Notes: generated by a model from the sequence alone, not told the origin. A DNA stretch of 64,000 bases from Acidobacteriota bacterium (GCA_018268755.1 JAFDVW010000009.1:359523-423522); one strand, 5' to 3'; shown: positions 28,719 to 38,398, counted from the first letter of the stretch. Program-made: numbers and translations.

Positions 28719-29309
28719 CTAAGACTGCGAGTTACGGGCGACCCTCACCATGGAAGGACGCAGGAGGCGGTCTTTCAATTTGTATCCCGTCTGTAACTCG
28801 TCCAGGACCTGCTGATCTTCAGCTTCGGCGGTGTCCACCATCTCAATCGCCTGGTGAATGTGGGGATCAAAAATCTCTCCCCTGGCCGGGACGGGCCGCA
28901 ATCCCAGCTTGGCCAGCGCGTCCAATAGTTGTTTGTAGATGAGTTCCACGCCGTTGTGGAACTCCGACTTCTGGGCATCGGACTGTAAGGCCCGCTCAAA
29001 GCTGTCCAGGATGGGCAGCAAAGTGCGGATGGCGTCCGCCAGGGCGAAGTCGCGGAAGTCCTGCTGTTCCTTGGCGGCGCGTTTGCGGGCATTTTCAAAA
29101 TCGGCCTGCAGACGGGCCAGGCGGTCGAGCAGCGCGTCGCGCTCCACCCTCAGTTTGCTCAGCTCCTCATCCCGGCCGGGCTCGATGCCAACACCGGCAT
29201 CTTTCTCGCCGGCTGACCGCGGCAAGGGACTGTCTTCGCCGGCAGTCAATTCGTGCTCCAGATCCAGAGGAGAAGTTTTGCCTTCACTTTTTCCGTTCGT
29301 TCCTGACAT
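28719..29309 (-). CDS. grpE: Nucleotide exchange factor GrpE
   Basis: 196 residues. It releases ADP from DnaK. A poorly conserved acidic N-terminus (about 1-50) is followed by a long coiled coil ([20 protein letters not shown]) and the beta domain ending in [31 protein letters not shown]. It is second in the hrcA-grpE-dnaJ operon, 33 bp after hrcA. Confidence 0.96.
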   Translation of the reverse strand: MSGTNGKSEGKTSPLDLEHELTAGEDSPLPRSAGEKDAGVGIEPGRDEELSKLRVERDALLDRLARLQADFENARKRAAKEQQDFRDFALADAIRTLLPILDSFERALQSDAQKSEFHNGVELIYKQLLDALAKLGLRPVPARGEIFDPHIHQAIEMVDTAEAEDQQVLDELQTGYKLKDRLLRPSMVRVARNSQS

Positions 29310-29342
29310 CTTGTCCCAACATCCTCGATTGGAATTCCTGAC

Positions 29343-30380
29343 TCACTCCGATTCGTTCAACATTTTGTCGAACAGCCGCGCGATATAGGACACGGCCGTA
29401 ATGGTGTGCTGATAATCCATGCGGGTGGGCCCAATCACGGCCAGGGACCCCATCACATCGCTGCCCACGCGGGCGGGCGCTCCAATCAAAACGAAATTGC
29501 GCATGGAGGGCTGGGCCTCGTCCAGGCCAATGACCACGCGGACCGCTTCCTGCTTTACATCGAGATAGGCACTCAGCAAGTCCACCACTTTTTGTTTTTC
29601 TTCCAGCGTACGCAGCATTTCCTGCAGCCGCTGCCGATCTTCTTCGCTGGACACCAGGTTGGCGGCGCCTTCGACGAACACCACTTGCGTGGCGTCGTCC
29701 GTGGCCAGCGCTCCCTGGCGGTAAAGCTGCTCCACCGACGCCATCAGGCGGTCGTATTCGCTGCGCTCTTGCTCGATGCGCCGAAAAAGCTCGGTGCGCA
29801 ACGCTTCCATCGTCCAGCCGCGGAAGTTTTCATTCAGGTAGCGGGCCGCGACGTCCAGATCGGCCTGAGACAAATCCAGGCGCAGCACCCGGTCCCGCAC
29901 CAGGCCGGATTTGGTCACCACCACCGCCAGCACTTTCTGATCGCCGATCCGGGAAAAATATACGTGCTCCAAGGCATTCTTCGGGCCGTTCAGGGCCACG
30001 GCGACCCCCACATTGCGCGAGATCAGCGACAACACGTGGGAGGTACGCTCCATGAACTCCTGCACATCGGCGACCCCCTGCAACGAACCTTGGATGATGG
30101 TTTCGTCTTCGTGCGAAAGCTTGGCGGTCCCGGTCAGTTGTTCCACGTAATAACGATAAGCCTCGGTGGTAGGAATGCGGCCGGCCGAAGTGTGTGGCTG
30201 CTCCAGAAACCCCGCATCGGAGAGGTCCGCCATCACATTGCGGATGGTGGCCGGACTGAGCCCCTCGCGATTGGAACGCGCCAGGGTGCGCGAACCGATC
30301 GGCTCCCCCGTGGCGATGAAGGTCTCCACGATGGCCGTCAGAATCTCTCTTTCTCTTCCGCCGATGGATTCCAGAGCCAT
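29343..30380 (-). CDS. hrcA: Heat-inducible transcription repressor HrcA
   Basis: 345 residues from ATG 30380, chosen because AGGGAAG lies upstream; a TTG at 30407 lacks this. An N-terminal winged helix (IVETFIATGEPIGSRTL and SPATIRNVMADL) is followed by the HrcA dimerisation/IDD region (RVVIGLDE and LAVIGPTRMDY). It represses heat-shock genes by binding CIRCE and is kept active by GroEL. A CIRCE element lies 120 bp upstream, so it should regulate its own operon. Confidence 0.96.
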   Translation of the reverse strand: MALESIGGREREILTAIVETFIATGEPIGSRTLARSNREGLSPATIRNVMADLSDAGFLEQPHTSAGRIPTTEAYRYYVEQLTGTAKLSHEDETIIQGSLQGVADVQEFMERTSHVLSLISRNVGVAVALNGPKNALEHVYFSRIGDQKVLAVVVTKSGLVRDRVLRLDLSQADLDVAARYLNENFRGWTMEALRTELFRRIEQERSEYDRLMASVEQLYRQGALATDDATQVVFVEGAANLVSSEEDRQRLQEMLRTLEEKQKVVDLLSAYLDVKQEAVRVVIGLDEAQPSMRNFVLIGAPARVGSDVMGSLAVIGPTRMDYQHTITAVSYIARLFDKMLNESE

Positions 30381-30500
30381 ACTTAAAACTTCCCTGCGGT
30401 TCCGCAATTCTGAGTAACTAAAACTGTTTCAATGACTTACAGGATTTTTGCCGGACCCCTGCTGTTTAAATTCTAGGAACTCCGGCACTCGCTGTCAAGA

Positions 30501-30527
30501 TTGGCACTCTCTCCCAGAGAATGCTAA
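30501..30527 (-). promoter_or_regulatory. CIRCE operator (HrcA binding site)
   Basis: TTGGCACTC (30501-30509), a 9-bp spacer and GAATGCTAA (30519-30527). This differs from the consensus TTAGCACTC-N9-GAGTGCTAA at one base in each arm. It directly abuts the -10 box of the minus-strand promoter, so HrcA would cover the start of transcription. An additional half-site GGCACTC lies at 30484-30490. Confidence 0.9.
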
Positions 30528-30555
30528 GTCTATCGTTCTAATCTTTATCTATCAA
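30527..30555 (-). promoter_or_regulatory. Promoter of the hrcA heat-shock operon
   Basis: On the minus strand TTGATA (30555-30550), a 17-bp spacer and TAGACT (30532-30527). This sigma-70-like promoter precedes hrcA by about 145 bp and is overlapped by CIRCE at its downstream edge. Confidence 0.7.
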
Positions 30556-30676
30556 TGAGATACATCACCCCTGCTGGCTGAGCAAGGGTTATCTCCTTTG
30601 ACTCGCGGGACTCCCCCGGCTTTGCCTGAATTGTCTTTCCCGCATATCTTCTTTAGTGCCGGTATAAAACCCTGCG

Positions 30677-31816
30677 ATGGGCGCAAAGCCAAAAATTGCT
30701 GTGATCGGCGCTGGTGCCTTTGGCGGATGGACCGCACTCTCCTTACTGCGGCGTGGCGCCGCTGTCACTTTATTGGATGCATGGGGCCCGGGCAACGCAC
30801 GCGCTTCTTCCGGCGGAGAAACCCGCATCATCCGCGGGTGCTACGGACCCGACCAACCTTACACCGCGATGACGGCGCGGGCTTTCCAGCTGTGGGCGGA
30901 GCAGGAAAAGTATGGCAACCAGCAATACCTCTACCGCACCGGCGTCTTGTGGATGGTGACCAGCGATGACGATTCGTTCGAACGAGGTTCATTGCCACTG
31001 CTGCGGGAACACGGCATCGCTTATGAAGAATTATCGGCGCAGGAAATGGCGCGACGCTGGCCGCAGATTCACCTCGAAGGAGTAGGCTGGGGAATTTTTG
31101 AGCCGGCCAGTGGATACCTGATGGCCCGCATCGCTTGCCAGGCCGTCGTCGAGGCCTTTATCGCCGGGGGCGGAGAGTACCGGCAGGCGGCGGTATCCTC
31201 GCATCAACTGGAACAGGAAATCCATCAGGGATTGCCGCTAGCCGACGGACAGCGAATCCACGCTGACCAATATGTTTTCGCCTGCGGCCCCTGGTTGGGA
31301 CAACTATTTCCCACTGCCGTGGGAGACTTCCTGCGTCCCACCAAGCAAGACATATTTTTCTTCGGCACCCCGGCGGGAGATGATCGCTTCTCGACCGCCA
31401 GGCTTCCGGTGTGGGCGGAACATCATCAGCGGTTTATGTACGGTATCCCGGCCAACGACGGCCGCGGCTTCAAGATTGCCGACGATACGCGCGGTCCCCG
31501 ATTCGATCCCACCCACGGGGAACGCCGCGTGAGCCCGGAGACCTTACACACGGCGCGAGAATATCTGGCCCGCCGCTTCCCTGCGCTGAAAGATGCACCA
31601 CTCCTGGAGACGCGTGTCTGCCAATACGAGAACTCTCCGGACCATCACTTGTTGATCGACCGCCATCCGGCACACCCCAATGTCTGGCTGGCAGGCGGAG
31701 GATCGGGCCACGGATTCAAGCTGGGCCCCACCGTGGGAGAAATCATGGCCCGGGCCATGCTCCTGGGTAACCCGCCGGACGCACGCTTTCGTCTGGCGCG
31801 GACCGCCCGTGAGTGA
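30677..31816 (+). CDS. FAD-dependent oxidoreductase (monomeric sarcosine oxidase-like, DAO family)
   Basis: 379 residues. The N-terminal dinucleotide-binding motif is IGAGAFGGWTA (about 9-19), followed by an acidic residue (LLDAWGPGNARASS). The C-terminus has the FAD-contacting LAGGGSGHGFKLGPTVGE. The sequence ETRIIRGCYG after the first helix is typical of sarcosine/N-methyl-amino-acid oxidases. It likely oxidises an N-methyl or secondary amine to an aldehyde with H2O2. The covalent-flavin Cys position was not verified. It stands alone, divergent from hrcA. Confidence 0.85.
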   Translation: MGAKPKIAVIGAGAFGGWTALSLLRRGAAVTLLDAWGPGNARASSGGETRIIRGCYGPDQPYTAMTARAFQLWAEQEKYGNQQYLYRTGVLWMVTSDDDSFERGSLPLLREHGIAYEELSAQEMARRWPQIHLEGVGWGIFEPASGYLMARIACQAVVEAFIAGGGEYRQAAVSSHQLEQEIHQGLPLADGQRIHADQYVFACGPWLGQLFPTAVGDFLRPTKQDIFFFGTPAGDDRFSTARLPVWAEHHQRFMYGIPANDGRGFKIADDTRGPRFDPTHGERRVSPETLHTAREYLARRFPALKDAPLLETRVCQYENSPDHHLLIDRHPAHPNVWLAGGGSGHGFKLGPTVGEIMARAMLLGNPPDARFRLARTARE

Positions 31817-32011
31817 AAGAAAAGGCGGGACATCCACAATGAATAACAAATCCTGATACATTCGATAAATAGTTTCGATTTCCGTGGCCGGTGTTGGACA
31901 ATTAAAGTGAGCCAGTAACTACGCCTCCTGGCAGCAAAATCCGGCTGCCGCCGAGCGTCCCCCTTTTCGCGAAAAGTGTTTTAGGGTACTGCCGTTACGG
32001 GGCATATAGGA

Positions 32012-34609
32012 ATGACAACGGCGACTTCGATCGGAAGCGAATTGCGGGACCTTTACACAGAAGAATCCGCACGCATCCAAAAAGAATTTGAAGCCACAGG
32101 CAACGGGCCGGCGGCGCTGGCGCAAAGGACTGTGCTGGTGGAGAGCATCGCCCTCCGCTTGTGGAAGGAGATCATCGCGCCGGAGGAAACCGGACCCAAG
32201 GATTTTGCCCTGGTGGCGCTGGGCGGCTTCGGACGCGGCTGGCTTTTTCCCCATTCCGATATTGACCTGCTCTTCCTGCATGCCGACGCCAAGAGCGAAC
32301 TGGCTTACAAAGATGCGATACGCCGTTTCTCCCAGGAACTATGGGATTTGCGGCTGAAGCTGGGGCCCGCCACGCGTACGCTGGCGGAATGCGACAAATT
32401 CGACACCAGCAACGTGGAATTCACTATTTCGCTGCTCGACTGCCGCTATTTGATGGGAGACCGCGACCTCTTCCACAAGCTGCACGACAAAGTGATCCCC
32501 AAGCTGGTGATGCGGGAATCGCAGTCCCTGGTGCAGAGTCTGGCGGAGGTGACGCACAACCGCCACGCCAAGTACGGCAATACCGTCTTCCATCTCGAGC
32601 CGAACATCAAGGAAGCGCCCGGGGGCATGCGCGATTACAACATCGCCTGCTGGCTGGCGCTGATCTCGGCCATGGACAAGCTGAACGCCTGGCCGGACCC
32701 CAACACGCTTCTGCCGGTTTCCGTGCGCCGCAAGTTCGAGCCGGCGCTGGATTTTCTGATGTCGGTGCGCTGCTTCCTGCACTTCCGCCATGGCCGCGAC
32801 GACAACACGCTTTCCTGGGAAGCGCAGGACGAAGCCGCGGCCCGCAAAATTGGCGCGCAGGAAAGCGCCGGCGTGCTCAAGGCCGCGGACTGGATGCGGA
32901 TCTACTTTGGCCACGCGCGCGCTATTCACCGTACCTCCATGCAACTGCTGGAGGAGGTCCCGGCCGCCCGCTCCTCGCTCTACAAGCAGTTCCAGAACTG
33001 GCGCTCTCGGCTTTCCAATACCGATTTCTCGGTCGTCGACGGTCTTATTTTTCTGCAGCAGCCCGCCGCCTTGCAGGACCCTCAGCTTCTGTTGCGGCTG
33101 TTTGACTTCATGGCCCACCACGGCCTGAAGCTGAGCACCACCACGGAATATCGCGTGGAGCAGGTATTGCCTTCCCTGGCCGCCACGCCGCCCAAGGGCG
33201 CCGAGCTGTGGCTTTATCTGCAGGTCATCCTAATGGAGCCGCACGCTGCCGACGCGTTGCGCGCCATGCACTCGCTCCATCTGCTCACCCTGCTGCTGCC
33301 CGAGTTCAAGATCATCGATTCGCTGGTGGTACGCGACTTTTACCACCGTTTCACGGTGGACGAGCACTCCTTTCTGGCCATTGAGTCCTTGCACAAAGCG
33401 CGACTGTCGCAGTCGGAGTGGGACCGCCGCTACGGCCAGATTCTGGAAGAGCTGGAACGGCCGGAACTGCTCTATCTGGCTTTGCTGCTGCACGATCTAG
33501 GCAAGGGCACACCGGCGGAAAACCACGTGACGGCCAGTCTGGAGATTGCCGGCAGCTGTCTGGATCGTCTCGATCTGGAGCCCGCTGACCGGGAGACGGT
33601 GCTGTTCCTCATCGGCAGCCATCTGGATATGTCGGCCACCCTGCGCCGCGACATCTTCGATCCCGAGACCATCCGCGGATTTTCCGAGAAGATGGGCACG
33701 CCCGAGCGTCTGAAGATGCTGTGCCTGCTGACTTATGCCGACATCAAAGCGGTGAATCCGGAGGCCCTCACCCCCTGGAAGGCGGAAAACGTCTGGCAGC
33801 TTTACATCGGCACCTCGAATTACCTGAGCCACCACGTAGACCAGCGCCTGCACACAGATGTAGACAATGAGAACCTGACCCGCCTGCAAACCTTCGCGCC
33901 CCTGGCGGGAAAGCGGCTCAAGAACTTTTTGGAAGGCCTGCCCACGCGCTATCTTCGCGCCTACCCGGCGGAGATCATTTTGCAGCACCTGGAGATGGCG
34001 GAGCACTTGGAAGACGACCCGGTACAGCTGGACCTCAAGCGGGGCCGCCACTGGTACGAACTCACGCTGGTCACGCGGGACAAACCTTTCCTGTTTGCCA
34101 CCATCGCGGGCATACTGGCCGCCTGGGGCATGAACATTGTGAAATCAAACGCGTTTTCCAACGCCGCGGGCACGGTTGTGGACACGTTCTACTTCACCGA
34201 CCGCTTCCGCACGCTCGAACTGAATCTGCCGGAGTGGGAACGATTCAAGCGAAGCGTCTCCGACGTACTGCTCGGACGGGCCAACCTGGAGCGTATGCTG
34301 CAGGACCGCATGCGCTCGGAAAAAGGCACGATTGCCAAAGTCAAAGTTACGACGCAGATTGAGTTCGACGACCAGTGTTCGGCCACCAGCACGCTGATCC
34401 AGATCATTGCCCAGGACCGTCCCGGCCTGCTACACCGCGTCAGCTCGCGTTTTTCCCACCACAAATGCAACATCGAGATCGCCATCATCGATACCGAAGG
34501 CCAGATGGCGATTGATGTCTTCTACCTCACCTCGGGCGGGGCCAAACTCACCCCGGAACAACAGAAGGAATTGCGCAGCGAACTCCTGGAAGAATTAAGC
34601 GGAGAGTAA
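32012..34609 (+). CDS. glnD: [Protein-PII] uridylyltransferase / uridylyl-removing enzyme
   Basis: 865 residues, the usual length. The nucleotidyltransferase domain has GGFGRGWLFPHSDIDLLFL (about 70-88). The glutamine-binding/linker part follows, then an HD domain with LLLHDLGKGTP (about 493-503) and two C-terminal ACT domains (about 690-760 and 795-865). It adds UMP to PII proteins under nitrogen limitation and removes it when glutamine is high. PII (glnB) and glnA are not in this window. Start ATG 32012. Confidence 0.95.
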   Translation: MTTATSIGSELRDLYTEESARIQKEFEATGNGPAALAQRTVLVESIALRLWKEIIAPEETGPKDFALVALGGFGRGWLFPHSDIDLLFLHADAKSELAYKDAIRRFSQELWDLRLKLGPATRTLAECDKFDTSNVEFTISLLDCRYLMGDRDLFHKLHDKVIPKLVMRESQSLVQSLAEVTHNRHAKYGNTVFHLEPNIKEAPGGMRDYNIACWLALISAMDKLNAWPDPNTLLPVSVRRKFEPALDFLMSVRCFLHFRHGRDDNTLSWEAQDEAAARKIGAQESAGVLKAADWMRIYFGHARAIHRTSMQLLEEVPAARSSLYKQFQNWRSRLSNTDFSVVDGLIFLQQPAALQDPQLLLRLFDFMAHHGLKLSTTTEYRVEQVLPSLAATPPKGAELWLYLQVILMEPHAADALRAMHSLHLLTLLLPEFKIIDSLVVRDFYHRFTVDEHSFLAIESLHKARLSQSEWDRRYGQILEELERPELLYLALLLHDLGKGTPAENHVTASLEIAGSCLDRLDLEPADRETVLFLIGSHLDMSATLRRDIFDPETIRGFSEKMGTPERLKMLCLLTYADIKAVNPEALTPWKAENVWQLYIGTSNYLSHHVDQRLHTDVDNENLTRLQTFAPLAGKRLKNFLEGLPTRYLRAYPAEIILQHLEMAEHLEDDPVQLDLKRGRHWYELTLVTRDKPFLFATIAGILAAWGMNIVKSNAFSNAAGTVVDTFYFTDRFRTLELNLPEWERFKRSVSDVLLGRANLERMLQDRMRSEKGTIAKVKVTTQIEFDDQCSATSTLIQIIAQDRPGLLHRVSSRFSHHKCNIEIAIIDTEGQMAIDVFYLTSGGAKLTPEQQKELRSELLEELSGE

Positions 34610-34681
34610 AGGCGCGCCTGGGGTTTTCATTCCCCACCCGGGTGCGATAGTCTGTTCCTTCACTTTCCACGGAGAGACTTC

Positions 34682-35110
34682 TTGCGCTATCTGGATCGTC
34701 TTCAGCCTCTGGCCTTATTGGTGCTGCGTATCGTGCTGGGCGTGATCATGGTGGGTCACGGTTATCCCAAAATGTTTGGCGGACTCGCGCGCCACGTGCA
34801 GACGGTCAGCAGCATTGGGCTCCCGGGGTGGATGGCCTACCTTTCCGCCGGTGCGGAATTCTTCGGCGGCATTCTGCTGATCCTGGGATTGTTCACGCGC
34901 TGCTCCGCCTTCGCTAATCTGGTGAACATGCTCGTCGCCGTCACTCTGGTGCACTGGCACGGCGGACTGCTGGGCAGCGGCGGCTACCAGTTCCCACTCT
35001 CCCTGGCCGCCATAGCCTTCGCACTGGTTTTTTATGGCGGGGGCCCCATCGCGCTCGATGCGGTACGCGGCGGTGGTGGTGGCGGCGGCCGCAGCAAATC
35101 CAGAAAATAA
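34682..35110 (+). CDS. DoxX family membrane protein
   Basis: 142 residues from TTG 34682 with GGAGAG upstream. Four hydrophobic helices; the first is followed by GHGYPKMFGGL, the family signature, and the second has AEFFGGILLILGLFTR. Members are small membrane proteins linked to quinones or thiosulfate in some organisms, with no function fixed here. The C-terminus is a run of seven glycines and a basic RSKSRK tail. It lies 72 bp after glnD and 30 bp before the ABC ATPase. Confidence 0.85.
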   Translation: MRYLDRLQPLALLVLRIVLGVIMVGHGYPKMFGGLARHVQTVSSIGLPGWMAYLSAGAEFFGGILLILGLFTRCSAFANLVNMLVAVTLVHWHGGLLGSGGYQFPLSLAAIAFALVFYGGGPIALDAVRGGGGGGGRSKSRK

Positions 35111-35140
35111 TCGGAAACACCTGCCTCTTGGGAGAATTCT

Positions 35141-35920
35141 TTGTCAGCACCCCTTCTGGAACTGAAGAACATCCGCGTCATGCGCGGCGTGAAAGTTGTC
35201 CTCGACAACTTTAATCTGCGCATCGGCGTAAACGAGCACATTGCCATTCTCGGCCCCAACGGCTGCGGCAAGTCCACACTCATTAAGACCATTACCCGCG
35301 AGTGTTATCCCGTGGCGCGGGAAGGCTCGAGCATGAGCATCCTGGGGCAGGAAAGCTGGAACGTTTTCAAGCTGCGTCCACTGCTGGGGATTGTCTCCAA
35401 CGACCTGCTGGCCTTTTGCACCGGCGAGCCCACCGGCCGCGATGTAGTGCTCTCCGGCTTCTTTAGCAGCAACGCCATCTACCCCAACCATCAGGTTGAA
35501 CCAGCACAGCGCCGCAGCGCCGATGCCGCGCTGGAGAAACTGGGCATCTCTCATCTAGGAGACCGGCCGGTGTGTGAGATGTCCTCGGGAGAAGCCAAGC
35601 GGGTCCTGATCGCCCGGGCCCTGGTGCACGAGCCACGCGCCCTGCTGTTCGACGAGCCCACCAATTCTCTGGATATTTTTGCGCGGCAAAGTCTGCGCCA
35701 CACCATGAGCGAGCTGGCGAATTCGGGGATCGGAGTGATTCTCGTCACCCATGACATCGCCGACATCGTTCCGGAAATTGATCGTGTATTGCTGATGCGC
35801 CAGGGCCGTGTGCTGGCCGACGGCAGGAAAGAAGAAATCCTGAATGCGGAGCGGCTGACCTCGCTGTTCGGGACCCGCGTCGAAGTCCTTCACCAGGACG
35901 GCTACTACCACATGTGGTAG
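35141..35920 (+). CDS. ABC transporter ATP-binding protein
   Basis: 259 residues from TTG 35141. One complete ATPase domain: Walker A GPNGCGKST (about 46-54), signature MSSGEAKRVLIARAL, Walker B RALLFDEPTNSLD and the switch His in ILVTHDIADI. The sequence is of the YlmA/ModF type, cytosolic ATPases without a nearby permease. No membrane or binding protein gene is adjacent, so the partner or substrate is unknown. Confidence 0.9.
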   Translation: MSAPLLELKNIRVMRGVKVVLDNFNLRIGVNEHIAILGPNGCGKSTLIKTITRECYPVAREGSSMSILGQESWNVFKLRPLLGIVSNDLLAFCTGEPTGRDVVLSGFFSSNAIYPNHQVEPAQRRSADAALEKLGISHLGDRPVCEMSSGEAKRVLIARALVHEPRALLFDEPTNSLDIFARQSLRHTMSELANSGIGVILVTHDIADIVPEIDRVLLMRQGRVLADGRKEEILNAERLTSLFGTRVEVLHQDGYYHMW

Positions 35921-35934
35921 CACGAGTGAACGAA

Positions 35935-36143
35935 AGCCTTGAATCGCTGAGAAATGCGGGAGCCGACCCGCCTCTGCGATCTCCAAAAACTCTGCGTACT
36001 CTGCGTTTTAGGATTTTGCAAGATGAAACGAAAATCTTAAATCGCTAAGGACCGCAGAGAAAAAACCACGCCGAGATCAACCAGGGGCTGATTTGCCTCC
36101 GCGATCTCTCGAAACTCTGCGTTTAGGGTTTTGCAGAGGGCAC
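35935..36143. repeat. Degenerate tandem intergenic repeat
   Basis: Two diverged copies can be aligned. Copy 1 (about 35935-36021) runs from CTTGAATCGCTGAG to GGATTTTGCA. Copy 2 (about 36035-36137) runs from CTTAAATCGCTAAG to GGGTTTTGCA. Both contain CTGCGATCTC/CCGCGATCTC followed by AAACTCTGCGT. The ACTCTGCGT motifs are of the kind seen as interspersed intergenic repeats in acidobacterial and related genomes. No open frame is present between the flanking genes. Confidence 0.65.
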
Positions 36144-36152
36144 AGACAGAAT

Positions 36153-37922
36153 CTAACCCGCCGCTTTCTTCACATCTTTCAGAGAGAGCTCCAGCCCGCC
36201 GAACTCGGGATGGTCATTGTGGTTGAGGGTGAAGGCGATATCCAGCAGATCGCCGGCTAATAGCCCGAGATTCTGCACCTGCTCAGCCAGCCGCCATCCC
36301 ATGGCTTTGTAACTGACCGTCTGCCGCCAGCTGGAGCCTGCGTCCCCCGCCGCCGTCGCCCCTACTTTCAGCCGCATGTGCTTTTCCTTGATCACCGTGG
36401 GCGGCGCCAATAGTCGCACTCCATGCGCGGCAAACACGGGCTCAGGATTTCCCACCCCGAAGGGCTCCATCCGTTCCAGCACGGCGTAGAACTTCGGCGT
36501 GATCTGCGACAAGGGCAGTTCGGCGTCCACCCGCAGTACCGGCTCAAAATCTTTCAATTCCAGTCGGGCGCGAGCGAAGGCATCCATGCGCGCACGCAGT
36601 TCCGCGACATTCTGTGACGGCATGGAGAAACCCACGGCGTGGGAGTGGCCCCCGTAGCGGGTGAATAAATCGCGGCACGATTCCAGGCCATCCAGCAAAT
36701 GAAACGCGCCGATCGACCTGCCGGAGCCATGGGCCTGCTCGCCGTCGCGGGCAATCACCAGCGCAGGCCTCCCATAGCGCTCGACCACACGGGTCGCGGT
36801 AATGCCAATCACGCCGCGGTGCCATCCCTCGCCATCCACCACGATGCAGTAGGCCTCGCGCAGGGCGGCATCTTCCTCCAGCCGGGCCAGGATCGCATCC
36901 ACAATGCGGCGCTCTTCTTCCTGGCGGTCGGTATTGAGCTGATTCAGCTTGGCGGCAATCTCCTGGGCGCGGACCGCATCCTTCACACTGAAAAGATCCA
37001 CCACATCGCGGGCCACGTCCATACGTCCGGCGGCATTGATGCGCGGGGCGATGCGAAATGCCACCTCGGTGGAGCTCAGCGGCTTTCCCCCCAGCTGCGA
37101 AACTTCCAACAAGGCTTTCAGCCCAGGATTGACGGCCGATCGCAGCCCTTCCAGCCCCAGCCTGGCAAAGATGCGGTTCTCATCGATCAAGGGGACCGAA
37201 TCGGCGATGGTGGCGATGGCCACCACTTTCATGAACGACATCAGCAGCCGGGTATGGTCCGCGCCGCTCAGCCGCCGCTCCATCAACCCCTGCGCCAGCT
37301 TAAAGGCGACGCCCGCCCCACAAAGCGATTTGCAGGGATAATCACACCCGCTTTGGTTGGGATTGACCACGGCCAGAGCATTCGGCACACCGTCGGGCCC
37401 GGGCAAGTGATGGTCGGTGACAATGAGATCGACGCCGTGCTTGCGCGCCGTCTCCGCCGGCGCGAAGGCACGAATGCCCATATCCACGCTGACGATCACG
37501 CGAATGCCTTCCGCGGCGGCGCGCTCCACCACATCGTCGCGCATATCATAGCCTTCGCGGATGCGGTGGGGCACATGGTACGAAGCGGTCCCCCCACACA
37601 ACTCAATCGCGGTCTTGAGGATGACAATGGCAGTGGTACCGTCCACGTCGTAGTCGCCATAGATCAGGATGGGCTCTTTGCGCTCCAGGGCCGCATCCAG
37701 GCGATCCACGGCAGCCTGCATTCCCGACATGCGATAGGGAGAGTGCAGCTGCGCCAGCGAAGGGGTCAGAAACTGAGTTACGGATTCACCGCTGATGATC
37801 TGGCGCGTGATCAAGAGATGCGCCAGCGTGGCCAACTGCGCGGTATCCAGTCCAGTAACGGGCAGCTGCCGGGCCAGGGCCGCAATTTGCTCGGGATCGG
37901 ATTCCCGTAGTTGCCAGCGCAC
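36153..37922 (-). CDS. recJ: Single-stranded-DNA-specific exonuclease RecJ
   Basis: 589 residues from GTG 37922, two bases after the stop of the upstream gene; a longer frame overlaps that gene. It degrades single-stranded DNA 5' to 3' in repair and recombination. Motifs of the DHH superfamily are intact: YGDYDVDGTT, VSVDMGIRAF, VTDHHLP and VAFRIAPRINAAGRMD, followed by the DHHA1 domain (GGHSHAVGFSM) and the C-terminal OB fold. It is translationally close to the gene at 37925. Confidence 0.95.
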   Translation of the reverse strand: MRWQLRESDPEQIAALARQLPVTGLDTAQLATLAHLLITRQIISGESVTQFLTPSLAQLHSPYRMSGMQAAVDRLDAALERKEPILIYGDYDVDGTTAIVILKTAIELCGGTASYHVPHRIREGYDMRDDVVERAAAEGIRVIVSVDMGIRAFAPAETARKHGVDLIVTDHHLPGPDGVPNALAVVNPNQSGCDYPCKSLCGAGVAFKLAQGLMERRLSGADHTRLLMSFMKVVAIATIADSVPLIDENRIFARLGLEGLRSAVNPGLKALLEVSQLGGKPLSSTEVAFRIAPRINAAGRMDVARDVVDLFSVKDAVRAQEIAAKLNQLNTDRQEEERRIVDAILARLEEDAALREAYCIVVDGEGWHRGVIGITATRVVERYGRPALVIARDGEQAHGSGRSIGAFHLLDGLESCRDLFTRYGGHSHAVGFSMPSQNVAELRARMDAFARARLELKDFEPVLRVDAELPLSQITPKFYAVLERMEPFGVGNPEPVFAAHGVRLLAPPTVIKEKHMRLKVGATAAGDAGSSWRQTVSYKAMGWRLAEQVQNLGLLAGDLLDIAFTLNHNDHPEFGGLELSLKDVKKAAG

Positions 37923-37924
37923 GC

Positions 37925-38398
37925 TTAGAGCTCGTCGCCCTGGTCGGGTTCCATGGGGATGCCGCCAAAATCTTCGGCCAACTCCAGCAGGCGCTGGTAG
38001 CGGTCGTACCACTCAGTGGACACTTCGTACACCATCGTCACGCCCTGGTGGGCAAAACCTAGCTGAATGAATCCCGTCTTGCCGGCATAGGTGCGCAGCC
38101 AGCGGGCCTCTTCGAGGTCTTCGTCGTTGGTGAATTCCGCATTGGCCAGCCGCTCCAGCAGCTCATCCAGGTCCTCGCGGCGGAACTGCCAGGAATCCAT
38201 GGTCAAAAACGGCGCAGACGCCGCCTTGGCCAATTCCACAAAATCCTTCCAGCCGTCGGGATTGTCTTCCACCTTCCAGAGCACGCTCGGTACTTCTTCC
38301 GCGTCCACGTAGCCGTGAAAACGGCGCATGCCGTGGCCTTCGATGAAAGCCACCATGTCGTCTTTGAGACCGGCGAGGTCTTCAGGCAAGGAACTCAT
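37925..38398 (-). CDS. Hypothetical protein upstream of recJ
   Basis: 157 residues from ATG 38398 (MSSLPEDLAGLKDDMV), with AAGGG upstream. It is acidic, soluble and mainly helical (DLDELLERLANAEFTNDEDLEEARWLRTYAGK), with no signal peptide. No family was recognised. The stop codon is 2 bp from the recJ start, so the two are surely co-transcribed and probably coupled. Confidence 0.75.
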   Translation of the reverse strand: MSSLPEDLAGLKDDMVAFIEGHGMRRFHGYVDAEEVPSVLWKVEDNPDGWKDFVELAKAASAPFLTMDSWQFRREDLDELLERLANAEFTNDEDLEEARWLRTYAGKTGFIQLGFAHQGVTMVYEVSTEWYDRYQRLLELAEDFGGIPMEPDQGDEL

